From Synaphobranchus kaupii (taxonomy: Eukaryota; Chordata; Actinopteri; Anguilliformes; Synaphobranchidae), in NCBI GenBank assembly GCA_029718625.1, contig CM056376.1:121922264-121986263 (forward strand): DNA of 64,000 nucleotides, in the 5' to 3' direction. The first letter of the stretch is position 1. Every line of letters starts with the position of its first letter. Shown here in pieces: positions 45,371 through 56,651 of this stretch. Position numbers and translations under genes: made by a program. Below the pieces are notes generated by a model. The model was given only the letters and a program-made list of their open reading frames with translations, was not told the origin of the DNA and ran no database searches.

Positions 45371-47486
45371 TTTGTGGCCCTTGTCATTTCACACAACACT
45401 GTCAAATGCCTGTGTGACAAGAATACACATGACCCCACACAGTTTACACAAACCTAAACATGGAAAATTGTGAAATGTAGCCGATGTTGCTTTTTTTGTT
45501 GTCAAATTCTACACAAGCGCAGTGAATTCAGAATGCATTTTCAAATTTCAAACGTCATCTGTCATAAGATGTCAAATGAAGATAACAAAAAAAAACAGCA
45601 CATTTAACTTGTCAGTCTTTTATTTTGTTGTGAATTATGTGTTTATAGACCGTTTATAAAATCAGTTGAGGCACCTGCACTAGTTCACAATTCTAAGTTT
45701 TTTTCTATCTTGCATAGGGTAATAGTATATTAACTACAAAACACAGAACAATAATATTTTGTATTAAAACATTTGGTTATTGTTGAGTATGAACAAGAAA
45801 TGGTTCAATATGTCTTGAACTTGAGGAGAAAGTTGCGTCTTTCTATTCTATTCTGCCCACGTAACATGTATTTCTATACACAATCCTCCAGTGGCTGTCA
45901 TAAAGGCCTCCCACCTTCCATCTTGGAAGATGTCTAAGGAAGGATCGCAGGCTTTGTTGGCGTAACTGGTCACAAAACAAAGAGTTTTTCTCTTGATGTC
46001 TTGAGTGCTGTCGATGTGTCCCCTTACAATTCTCCTTATTGCAGTCAGCATTAAGGAAGAGATAGTAGACAGTTTGTTGCCTCAGTTTTTGAAATTGATG
46101 TTTGCAAAGCAAACAGATGTAGGTTTATTGAAGAATAACATCGTACTTCCTCAAACAGGAAGTGAATACATGCAGTACTTTCACCCCTCCCCACACTGTT
46201 TCATCATTTTATAAATGCACCTTGCAAACAAGATGCAACATCTTGATATTCGCCACTCAATTCAGAGCATTTGAAAACAGATTTTGTTCAACATTTTCTG
46301 TTGCCCTTATTTTAAAAATGATTATGAAAAACAGACTCAGGAAAATCCTTTATAATTGCATGTGAATTATATTTGTGAGAAAAAGGCCAAAGGATGGATA
46401 CACATATAGCAATTTGTTGGCAGTAAAGAGGAGGACATATTTGGAACAGATCCCAGTGTTAGGAATTACAGAAAAGTATATATTTTAAATCCTACTCTCC
46501 ATCCAACAATTGGTCAGCACTTGCCTGAGGTACCCAGTCTTAGATCTATTCTTAACACCCTGAAAACTATAGGTTTTTTCTTCATTACACATTTCCATTG
46601 GTACCTTTCTGGAAACAGGAAAAAAACCAAGACATGACAAAAAAAACAAAAAAAAAAAACATTCTCTCAATGTTTCTGTGACCTTGGCACAGCATCACAA
46701 TGCCGTCAATGTCACAGAAACGTCGCGCGGCCTTTTGTGTTCGACCTGAGCTATGCGTTCCCTGGCATGAATTCCCCCCGCTTACTGTGATTGCAAGATT
46801 GGACTGTAGATTAAAGATGAGCACATGCTTTTGTGCAGTACATAGGATGACAGCCCTATCACAAGGTATGGAGTGCAGAGACATATCCAATTCATTTCTA
46901 ATTTGTAAACATTTCCTTCAATGTGATTGGCCGCCTGCAGGTGACACTTTATGTCATGGTGCTCTTTTGTTATATTCCCCAGTGCTGTGGTGTAGCAGCA
47001 ACAACTTCATCATGCACAGTTTATGAAATAGTCCAGTTTAATCTGTATTAACCCGTTTTGCAGAGGATAGTCACATGAGTGTTAACTGTGAAACAGTAGA
47101 CTAATCTTTTGCTCTTCGATACAAGGCAGAGAAACTCATTCTCCGTTTCTCTCTCATGGGCGTTGCATACATCCTGCTGCTATCATATGCAAAGTTCACA
47201 TTTGCATTTTAATATATAGTTGTGAACATGTTTAAATATGCATGTGCTCAGTTTTGAAGCACTCATTCATTGCGACCTTAGTAATAATCTTGAATGCTAT
47301 CTCTTATTCATCAACAATTTATGTTGTTACTTGTTATATAGAACATACTGTATATTTGTTTGATGAAAGGCAAATCCAATCTATGCATCCCATGCTTTCT
47401 GTCAGAATATTCACATTCCCAAAGAAATATTTGTGATGAGCATCCATGATTCATACATTTTACATCCATGATTCGTACATCTTACA

Positions 47487-47489
<3 letters not shown>
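45371..47489. other. Non-coding stretch
   Basis: Short open frames on the minus strand (for example 45848-46051) match no family recognised and have no splice or codon support. Confidence 0.4.

Positions 47490-47552
<63 letters not shown>
47490..47552. repeat. (CT)n microsatellite
   Basis: About 62 bp of uninterrupted CT dinucleotides. Confidence 0.97.
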
Positions 47553-47556
<4 letters not shown>

Positions 47557-50500
47557 ATCTAAAGAACATGTTGCCACTTGCTACTTAGTGTAATAATACA
47601 TCCAATCATATAAATATGGTTTCTGATGAGGCCAGTCCACCACAGGGACACACAAACAGACATAGCACATGCAAACAGACACACAATGCAGGTTATGCAT
47701 CTACTGTGCCAATATGCCACACTAATTTCATGAATACAATGTACACATATATTGTAGATAATATAGCAAGAATTGCATATAGTAAGTCATCTACAATATA
47801 TGCATTAGAAATATATAAATTGAAATATTGAAATGTCAGTAAATCGTGATAATTTTGTTATTAGTGCTATACACTCATACATATTAAATAGATTTTTTTA
47901 AAGAGAGATTTATCATTTTGAATTCATCATTTATTATATATTGACGTAATTTTCAGAAGGCCATTAATTGCCACTTCCATCACGTAACGGGGAGGAAGTT
48001 GACCTCAATGGCCTGTGCTAATAAGCGCTGTGGTGCTCAGGGAATTACGAGCCTACGAGGATACTGCTGTCCATTATTTATTGGATATGTGAACCAGGAA
48101 GTGCAGATGGAAAAGATCCACAATCCTAGACTTATTTTAATTTTTTTATTTTTTTATTTGGGGGGGGTCCTTTAGCAGGAGGTAATACCGAGGAAAGCAA
48201 TTTCACGGTGATGAATGGTGAGGAAAGGGGGCAGTGTACAACAGAACCGGGGGGAACTGGCAGACAACACTGTACAGAATGGCAGGCAGCGTCAGACAAT
48301 AAGCATCACACTGTTTCTACGTGTGATGTCATCAAGGAGCACCCTGGGGGATAAAAAGCTAAGAGTATGATGCGTCAGAGGGTCTCAGCTGAAAAAAAAT
48401 AGGTACGGCTGTGGTTAAACCCATACATATACAGTACGTGATGATGAGAACAAACCATTCAGCCAAGCTCGGCATGTCATTGGTGATTTGTGTCTTTGTT
48501 TATACGTTTAAAAATTGCAAACCAGATTACCATCATTTTAGAGTTATTTTGCAAATACCTACAGTGGATAATAGTAAGCCCAAATGATTCAATTGTGTTC
48601 TTGTGGATCTAGTAATGTATGGCAATTGGCAATTTAAAGTCTGAAGACAACTCATTGCTGCAATTCAAGTAATATAATTTTCACATTTTTCAGCAGACAA
48701 TATAGCTCATTACCTGTGTTAATCTTTTGAATTAGCACAGGTAATGAGAATTTTTTGGCCATCTTTATCAAGGGTATCAATAATTTGGGAGCCCACCATA
48801 ACTTTTAAAAAATGTTAAAATATGCACAGATGTACTATAAAACAATGGTATGGTTCAGGTTCTGAAAATGTGTCAGAAGGCCTTGCAGCATAGATATTCT
48901 GATCCGTAATCCTGGACCCAGAAAAGTCTTATGCAACCCTCAGTTACTCTGCAGCAGGGCCAGAGCATTCCCACGCAAACCGGCAGAACAGCCTTAGCTT
49001 TATAAATCACCATGAGTTCGCTCTCCAGGGTCGAGATTTGCTCTGTAATCCTTTGGCTAATCACACATTACTGAATGGGCCTGGCAGCAATAGCTGTTTT
49101 CCGTTTTCTCGGGATTTGAACCCGAGGACAAGCTGGGTCAACAGGCCCAAAAACGCTAATTGGCCTCGTCATGTCGCAAGGTCCTTTCTTTATCAGTCCA
49201 GATTTATTTCAAAAGCTTCACTTTTTTTTTTTGGAGGGGGGGGGGTCAATGTCATGTCTCAAATGTATATGCCAATCCTACAGAGGGCTTGTATCTTTTT
49301 AAGGTGCCCCATCGTGTTGCTTTTGGCCATGCTGTTGTGAGAAATCCGTTTTTCTTGAGCTCATTGTTCACAGTCAGCGGCCTCACTTGTCCGCCATTGG
49401 TCAGCCGTTTGCAAGCACACACTCGATATCCAATATCCACAGCTGTAAAACTGTAAGTCACATGTTTTTTTGAGAGATAACAAATAACCTGTGGCAGTGT
49501 TTTATTTAGTCATTTAAAAGAATGGCAAAGCGGGTTTTTGAAATTTCAGCTCTTTGGAAGTACAAAGTGAATACAAAGGAATTTTTTGTAAGTTGCGTGA
49601 AGCTCGTCACTGGATTAATTCTCAAGAGGTCTCCCTTTGAAACCGCGTGGCATATTATAAATTGTGGCACTTTTTTTATTTTGTAACATTATAGCACACT
49701 CTGTGCCTTCTGTAGTCTGTGAGATGAAAGACCTGACTTTTCATGTGGGCTTCATGTAATGGCCAACTGCAGAACTTACAGAGCTCCTTTTGTTCCTTCT
49801 GCTTTCTATATAAAATAATAATAATGATAATAATAATAATGCTTTCATATAGAGACCTTCCTGGAATAATACTATGATACAGGACGTGAAACTTCTACTG
49901 CTTCATATCTCCAAACTATACTATCTGCTGATATAAGCCAATAATTATAAACCATCTAAGTGCTAACCAAGGCAAAACCTGCTTAGCTTCAGCCAACAGG
50001 ATGCATGCAGTGTGTTAGGGATGTAAGGCTGCCTGTCAGCATGACTAGACATGGCTCAAAAGAGAAATTGGTGTGAATCAGGTTGGAGATTCCATAGTAA
50101 CCATTTTTCCCAGTCTCTTGTAAAGGTTTTCAATATACTTTTTTCCACACTGTGAATGGCCATCAAATGACTTCACTATATTTGCCTTATGCAAAAAAAA
50201 AGTGTTGTTTGCACTTAACATGATGCAAAAGATGAAACCCATCTGCAGAACCGGTCTCCAGTGATTAAGCCCTTCTTCAGTCACCGAGGGAGACGATAAG
50301 CTCGTATTTTAGTTGAATTTGTCATATGGTTCCACTCCCACATCCGGGCCTGACACAGCATGAGCAAGATTTGACACCAGACTTGGGGTTCATGTAATGG
50401 GTATTTCTCTAACACCCTTATCACCAGCATATTCACAAGACACTTAAGCAGAGGACAGGCAGCTTAGCACATGAGCTAAAGTTCCCAGAAGGGGTATGGA

Positions 50501-51204
50501 AATGGGCATGAGACAATGGCGTTTCATGCCCAGAAGAAAATTAGAGTTTACATTTAAACTGCAGCAGGGTAATTGATTTAAGCTTTAATAGTGTTAATTG
50601 CATGACCCAAGGGGTAAAAACTAACTGAAATAAATATATGAATGCAATCAAATTGCATTCACTCCCTTAAAAATACAATGTCATTTTCCATTTTCATCAT
50701 ACTTTTTCATAGCATAAAAATAACTAAAGAAATGCTATATTTTAAACTTCAGCCAATTACAAGTTCAACTGAACTGCTGCATTAAAATGCATGTTTGTAG
50801 TCTTACCCCCTCAAAAAAATAAAGTACATATTGCTGGATTATGTTGTGTGATTTTCCACAATTATCCAAACACTTCCATTGGAAAATATACAGGGTACTG
50901 TAATTAATACAATTCAAAGTATCTGGAATGTGTTTTTTTGTTTTCACATGCTCAACTTCTTTGAACAATATACTGCATACATGTATGCAACAGGATTACT
51001 TGTCTCGGACGTAACTACTGAGGGAACTGTTCTTTTTGTGTGTTTACCCATTCAATGACTTATTCTTCATTTTCAATGTTAACAAAATTTCGAACATTTC
51101 TTATAAACTAGAATATATAAGACCCTAGAGTTTTTTTTTAAATATAACTTGACTTATGTCTTCCGTTCTTGAGCAGAAAGAAAGCAAACACACAAAGACC
51201 GGGG
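47553..51204. other. Downstream region of gabra4
   Basis: The part nearest 51204 is presumably the gabra4 3' untranslated region, since the gene runs leftward. No poly(A) signal could be assigned with confidence; a minus-strand AATAAA (plus TTTATT) near 49503 is one candidate. It also holds a perfect 13-bp inverted repeat at 48706-48748 and a diverged 5S-SINE fragment at 49965-50035. Confidence 0.4.
49965..50035 (-). repeat. Diverged 5S-derived SINE fragment, minus strand
   Basis: The minus strand reads GGCTGAAGCTAAGCAGG followed by TTGGTTAGCACTTAGATGG, matching the 5S-like part of the SINE at 39236. Confidence 0.6.
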
Positions 51205-51747
51205 TTAGCCATTTCTGGGCTCCATGGTGTCTTTTGACAGGTATACCACCCAGTATACCATGTTGAAAGCTCCAAAGGACACTGGGAAGAGTATACGTGC
51301 ATACTTGTCAATTTTACTGGTGCCGTTTGATCCCGACGATGCTCCTGGGGTGGGTTGGGCACCCGCGTCTCCTTTCGCTGCCTGAATGTGCTCCAGCTTC
51401 GGCCCTAAGAGATGCTGCAGAGAGGCCGCACCCACATATATATTCGAGGGCATGCGCTCGCACCCTGTGACCGTCGGGGTTGAGGGCGGGGCCGGGGGCG
51501 TGCTCCTGGAAGCCAGCGCGGGCGGCGCTATGCTCGACTGGCTGAAGGGGTTGGGGCTGGATTGGGGCTGGGTGGAGGCCGGCCCTGCAGCCGCTGCCGT
51601 TGCAGAGGAGGCAGAGCCTGCAGGAGGTTGTCTGGCAACCCCCGCTGCTTTGCTAACTGCCGGACCAGTTCTCTGGGTGCTGTTTGAGTCTGCCTGCGTC
51701 ATCAGGTTCATCCTCTTCCGCAGGTTGCCATTAGTGTCTGGATTCTG
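51205..51747 (-). CDS. gabra4: GABA-A receptor alpha-4 subunit, terminal coding exon
   Basis: The last coding exon of a pentameric GABA-gated chloride channel subunit, plasma-membrane located. It reads 180 codons to TAA 51205-51207. The first part is the cytoplasmic M3-M4 loop, rich in Ala, Pro and Ser. It has an SSPNPFS motif and, near the end, [20 protein letters not shown], which begins the fourth membrane helix, followed by [13 protein letters not shown] and a short tail. The SSPNPFS and [10 protein letters not shown] features, and the start reading [12 protein letters not shown], favour alpha-4 over alpha-6. The acceptor is CTGCAG|CAG on the minus strand, a tandem NAGNAG site, so the exon may begin at 51747 or 51744. 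The phase is 0, matching the upstream exon. The exon is much more GC-rich than its flanks. Confidence 0.93.
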   Translation of the reverse strand, partial: QNPDTNGNLRKRMNLMTQADSNSTQRTGPAVSKAAGVARQPPAGSASSATAAAAGPASTQPQSSPNPFSQSSIAPPALASRSTPPAPPSTPTVTGCERMPSNIYVGAASLQHLLGPKLEHIQAAKGDAGAQPTPGASSGSNGTSKIDKYARILFPVSFGAFNMVYWVVYLSKDTMEPRNG

Positions 51748-52105
51748 CTGCAGTGGGGAAGAAACGCAGCCTGAAAGTCACTAATTGTAGTATGAAGATT
51801 ATTGGCACTTAATTTTATAGTGCTTCTGGTACTTGTGTTGCAAAGGAATCAACTTGTAAACAAATAGTATTTATGCATGCCTACCATAATTGCACTTACC
51901 ATTGAAGTAATTATAGATTGATTAACATCACCATTTGGAACTTACTTTTAAGTAGGTACTTTTAAGGTCACTTCACACTTAGCAAGATCAAAAAAGTGGT
52001 TACATTATGTGTGCGTTGCCATGTTTAACCCAGCTTGAATCTGGATTTCAACAGAAAATTGAGTTCTGAATAATAACATTAGACAAGTTTTACATTGTGC
52101 TTTAT

Positions 52106-52141
<36 letters not shown>

Positions 52142-52611
52142 AAGAGAATGGATGCTCAAAATGGACACAAAATGATGAGCTCCTGAAAAACTTACCTTTT
52201 TATTATAGATTAATTAAATAAACTACAAATAAAACACAGAAACTTATAATTTATAAATCTAAAAGTAATTACGACTAAGTTCAGTTATTTCTAAGTTCTT
52301 TTTTTCAATACTTAAATGATTCATGGGAAGTTCCTTGACAAATGCTAAATACTAAACAAGAGTAAGGGGAAGTAAAATTTGAATTTGGACAAGGACAAAA
52401 TAACAAAAAAATCAGGAAGGACATAAAAAGTGGATAAGAGAGGACAAAAAATATATATATATTAAAAAAAAAAAAAAATTGCTCATAACTGGATTACAGT
52501 ACGTAGCATTAGCCACCTAGCCGTGCGCTCCACTGAAAAAGTGGCAGTTGGAAAGTGACAGTTGGAAAGCTTTTTTGATTGACAGGACAGTACAGCACAG
52601 AACACTAAACA

Positions 52612-53864
52612 TGGCTACATGTAACAGTTTGGACCAGGCTGGACAGAGGCGTTTCAGCAGGCAGGGCAGAACTCCATTGAAATCCGATACCCTGAAAATA
52701 CCAGAAGTGCTAAAGCCAGAAAAACTTTCTTAAATACAGTCGTGCAAGACTGTCCAGAGACCCTGATTGTAGATTACACAACAACAGGAAACACAGAAAC
52801 GATGATAAACTTTTCTACACGGATAAAACTGAAACCTGGCATCGCACACTGTGTCACAGTCTTAGTGCAGGGAAATGAGAAGACTGTTTTGGACTTTGAG
52901 AAAAGGTTTCCAATATTTAAAAAAAAGACTGGAATCACAGCTCCTCCAGGCAAAATTATAACCTGTGACCCTCCAAGCCTGTTGATCCCCAGTACCCCAG
53001 ACCCAGACCCTGTGCCAGCCAGCAGAGTGTTGACTCCCACCCAGCCCTCCTGCTCCCCCAGAGTCACACACAGCCTGCAGCAGCTGAGAGAGAGCCTGTC
53101 ACTGCTAGAGCTCGAGTTTATCGAGTTCAGAGAGAACACCAGGACCAGCACTACAGAGCGAGACCTGGAAGACCAGCTGAGAGAGGAGCTTCATCAGCTC
53201 AGACAGGAGCACACGGCTGCACTGAAACACCTACAGGAGGAGGTGAGCACTCTAAAGGAGAAGAACCAGCAGCTGCACAAAGAGCTAGCAAGGATCAGAG
53301 AGGAGACGCAACACACGACCCCTTCAGATGACCTGGACCTGAACCACGGAGCAACTGGGAAACAGCGAACCCCAATACCACCTACTACCTCTGCAGCCAC
53401 CACATATGCAACACCCCCCCTCCCTTAGAAAGACCACGCCCACTCCCTTCAACAGACAAGCCATGCCCACCCCCCTCCCCCCAGAAAGGCCTCACCCACA
53501 CCCACCCCCAGACAGACAATGCCCACCCCCTTTGCCAGAAAGGCCACGGCCACTCCCATCCCCACCAGCAACCCCGTCCACAGACACAGCCTTCCTGAGC
53601 GACTCAAACAGGAAACACGTGGATATGAAGCGCATGTTCCCTGGCAGGAGGGTGTGTAAGCTGTGGTGCCCCACGACCAAGTCTCCCCTACAACTGCTTT
53701 CAGACAGCACCCTGGGAAACCCCGGCACCATCATCATCCACACTGGGACCAATGACCTGGCCCCTCAGTGGGAGGGGGTGGCTGGCTCTGTGATTGGAGT
53801 GGCTGAGAGAGCCACACAGCGCTTCCACAGGGCAAAAATAGTCAACAAACCAAGCAAAAACTAA
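52612..53864 (+). pseudogene. LINE ORF1-like pseudogene
   Basis: Readable in three pieces. 52612-52733 is a short basic N-terminus ending in a stop. 52742-53428 (228 codons) has a heptad-like charged coiled coil at about residues 135-190. The shifted frame 53406-53864 has a Pro-rich linker followed by TIIIHTGTNDLAPQW, which resembles block III (GxND) of SGNH esterases found in some LINE ORF1 proteins. The frameshift at about 53410-53425 lies in the Pro-rich repeat. No function is expected now. A captured host fragment is a less likely alternative. Confidence 0.5.
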
Positions 53865-53946
53865 CAATACTAATTATGGCCCGTTTCAGACCAGCACTGC
53901 TTCAATTATAATCAACCAATTAATAAATCAAACAAAAGATTCTTAT

Positions 53947-54384
53947 TTGAAACATTGGAAGACAGTGACAAAATTGCAAAACAAACTAAATTGTTATAAT
54001 ATGCTAAAAATAAATAAAAAATTAGCAGAATATCTCTCCACTGTCAGAGATATAAAGCAGAGACAGATCCTTAGCAAATACAGACTAAGTGATCACAGCC
54101 TGGCCCTTGAAACAGGAAGACACAAACAAACCTGGCGCCCCAAAGAGGAGAGGACATGTGATCACTGTGAGACAGGTGAGGTTGAGACAGAGATACACTT
54201 CCTTCTACATTGCAATAAATACTGTATATGGAAATTCGGAATGGATAAAAAATTTAAAAAAAGACTCGTACAGCCTCCAGCCGCCACAGGGGACGTCTCC
54301 GGCTTTGAGCCAAGCAAAGCGGAGTTGTTCCCGACTTATCCTGATTTTTTCGTCAAGTTTTTGTTTACGAATGGTGTTTCGTGA
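53947..54384 (+). pseudogene. LINE ORF2 C-terminal fragment
   Basis: 145 codons, with CDHC...HFLLHC, a C-X2-C-X9-H-X4-C zinc-type motif seen at the C-terminus of many fish LINE ORF2 proteins, preceded by the KYRLSDHSLALETGRHKQTW segment typical of the same region. No RT or endonuclease motif is present upstream. Confidence 0.55.
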
Positions 54385-54555
54385 TTGGAACAGATTTATT
54401 AATGCCAGCGTTTGCCTCGAAAATGTGTAAATAAACAAGAGTAACTGTAGTACAACTGCACACTCTGTCACTTCATCACCCGCCATTTTTTCAGTAGTAA
54501 ATAAACAAACGTATCCTAGCAACATAGGGTAGAGCGTTGGTTGTATGAACGCTAC

Positions 54556-54613
54556 CAATACGGAACATTACGGAATATTGCTGGATCAACTTTTCCGGTA
54601 ATGTTCCGTATTG
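54556..54613. repeat. 16-bp perfect inverted repeat
   Basis: CAATACGGAACATTAC (54556-54571) and its exact complement (54598-54613), extended by CGGAA/TTCCG with one indel. It lies shortly before the LINE-like 3' end. Confidence 0.85.
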
Positions 54614-56520
54614 CATGTGTGAAAGAGGTTATAGTTTATGTCATGCCAATAAAGCATCTTGAAATTGAATACATTTTAATTGAATTGAGAGAGAGAGAGG
54701 CTCTGAAAGTATCCCCTCATATCTGCCATCCTTACACTTATTTCTCCGCTTCATCCTAAAGTCTGTCACTGGGTCAGAATGAGCTTTTTCTTTCAAATAA
54801 AACAGGAACGGCGAAAACCGTGCAAACAAATGAGTAATTGTAGTATGAAGATTCTTGGCACTTAATTTTGGCACTTTTTCTCCGTAAAGCGTCTTTGCGA
54901 CAGTTCTCTGTAAAAACAAACAAAACAAAAAAACGCTAGAAATAAAATTTAAATAATGGAATTTGTTCGCATCCTAAAGCCGGTCACTAGGTTGACATTA
55001 TCTAATCGGTGAAAAGCAATACTACTTACAATTGCAAATAGTTCAAGGCATTAATATACTGTTTGCTTCCGAGCATTCCCAATGGTGTTTGACGACTTTC
55101 AAGGGGTTAATGGCGCACATTAAATGAAGGGTCGTTGCGCTGGTCCTGGTTTACGGCCACCTTTGACACATTGACATATGAAATGACACAATCCCAAAGA
55201 ATATACACTAAAACACATCAATAAATCCACATTTGACTCCTCCTCCCCCACGCTCTCCCACGGATCTTTAGTTCAAAATGCCACATAAAAATCACATTTG
55301 TCTCGAACATAAGAGGAAGAAATGCTGTTCTCTTATTTTGAGAACTTTCAAATGATGTAAATATTGCTTCGTCCAACATGAGGGCGGTAAAACAGCAGAG
55401 GATTGATGGGACAATGATACGATTAAGTATAAATGCAAAATCCATAATGAATTTAGTATTGTTCATGCATCACCGAGATCTCCCTGCACAGCAGATGCAA
55501 AAGACGGCAGACCTGCAGGCACTTGTCAAACATATCCGTGCAGGTTTTTATGACTTGATTATCATCTTTACAGCCGTTCGGTCTATTTTGTCAGTAAAAC
55601 CGTCACCATCGCCAAATACTGTCTCTGCTGTCTTTCTTTAATATGGTGTGAATAATTACAACATCTTTATATCATTTCCCCCCTATGGAATGGCTGTAAA
55701 TTTGATACCTTCATTATCAAAAACGGTCGATAAGGACTGACAAAGCTGCTGTTTATGAACTAATTATGTGACCTGTTTTGAAGAATATGCCAAACATATA
55801 GACCATTTACAATTATTAGACTACAAAAGATGTTACCGTACTAAGGACATGTACAATCTTCTGCAAAAAGTCTCATTGCCTGACATTAAAAAGCAATATT
55901 AGTTTTTATTAGTCTTGTTGTGGTCTTATTTTTTTTTTTACAGCCACAGTGTTCTACCAACAAGATTTTTGCAATTATTTAATGTTTATTCTTGAAGGAC
56001 GTCTTCTTCTACTATGTACATTTAGGGAACATTATGCGGTCATTCCTTTTGGCAAGCTTAAGAATTTGACTATGATCTAGCTCTACAATGCATATAGACC
56101 TATAGTATAGGCTAAATTTAATCGATTCCACTAGTAAAAATCTATCTAACATTTAGGGTCTAAAGTTTATATCCCCCTGACACACACTGATGTATTTCAA
56201 CACAGCCTGGTGATGGTGTCTGACTGAAGCGTAAATTTGTGCAGGTATGGTACCAACATCTATCTCAAAAATGAGTGGGGACAGCTCACAGCTCTGCAAT
56301 TCTCAACTTTATTCTACCAGCCTGTCACTAGATCCATGATTAATTTTTGAAAAGAGTGAGCATTGATCCTGGTGAAAACACCATTCAAGTCTATCACAGT
56401 TCCCAGGCAATATTACAGTTGAACACTTGTCATATTTTATGATATTATTTATAACAAACAACCCAATGAAAACTGTGCAGAGATTTATAACTGCTTCATA
56501 TACAATTATTGTGCAGGCGT

Positions 56521-56651
<131 letters not shown>

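Larger units (their letters stand above)
52505..54690 (+). mobile_element. Internally deleted non-LTR retrotransposon remnant
   Basis: It carries ORF1-like sequence with a coiled coil and SGNH-hydrolase-like segment, then the C-terminal zinc-type end of an ORF2, then a 3' end reading TGCCAATAAAGCATCTTGAAATTG (AATAAA 54648-54653) that passes into imperfect ATTGA repeats, as in many fish LINEs. The endonuclease and RT catalytic core are missing. It is oriented opposite to gabra4, inside its intron. The family is not assigned. Confidence 0.6.

Noticed and set aside
45848..46051. 67-codon minus-strand frame with two Cys and a Trp, at first resembling a small secreted protein exon
   Set aside because: No convincing family, an overlapping frame is equally open, and no splice sites or neighbouring exons support it.
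49088..49150. tRNA T-arm-like sequence on the minus strand (CTCGGGTTCAAATCCCGAG)
   Set aside because: Only the T-arm is present. No acceptor stem, D-arm or anticodon arm could be folded in the flanks, so it is chance or a SINE relic.
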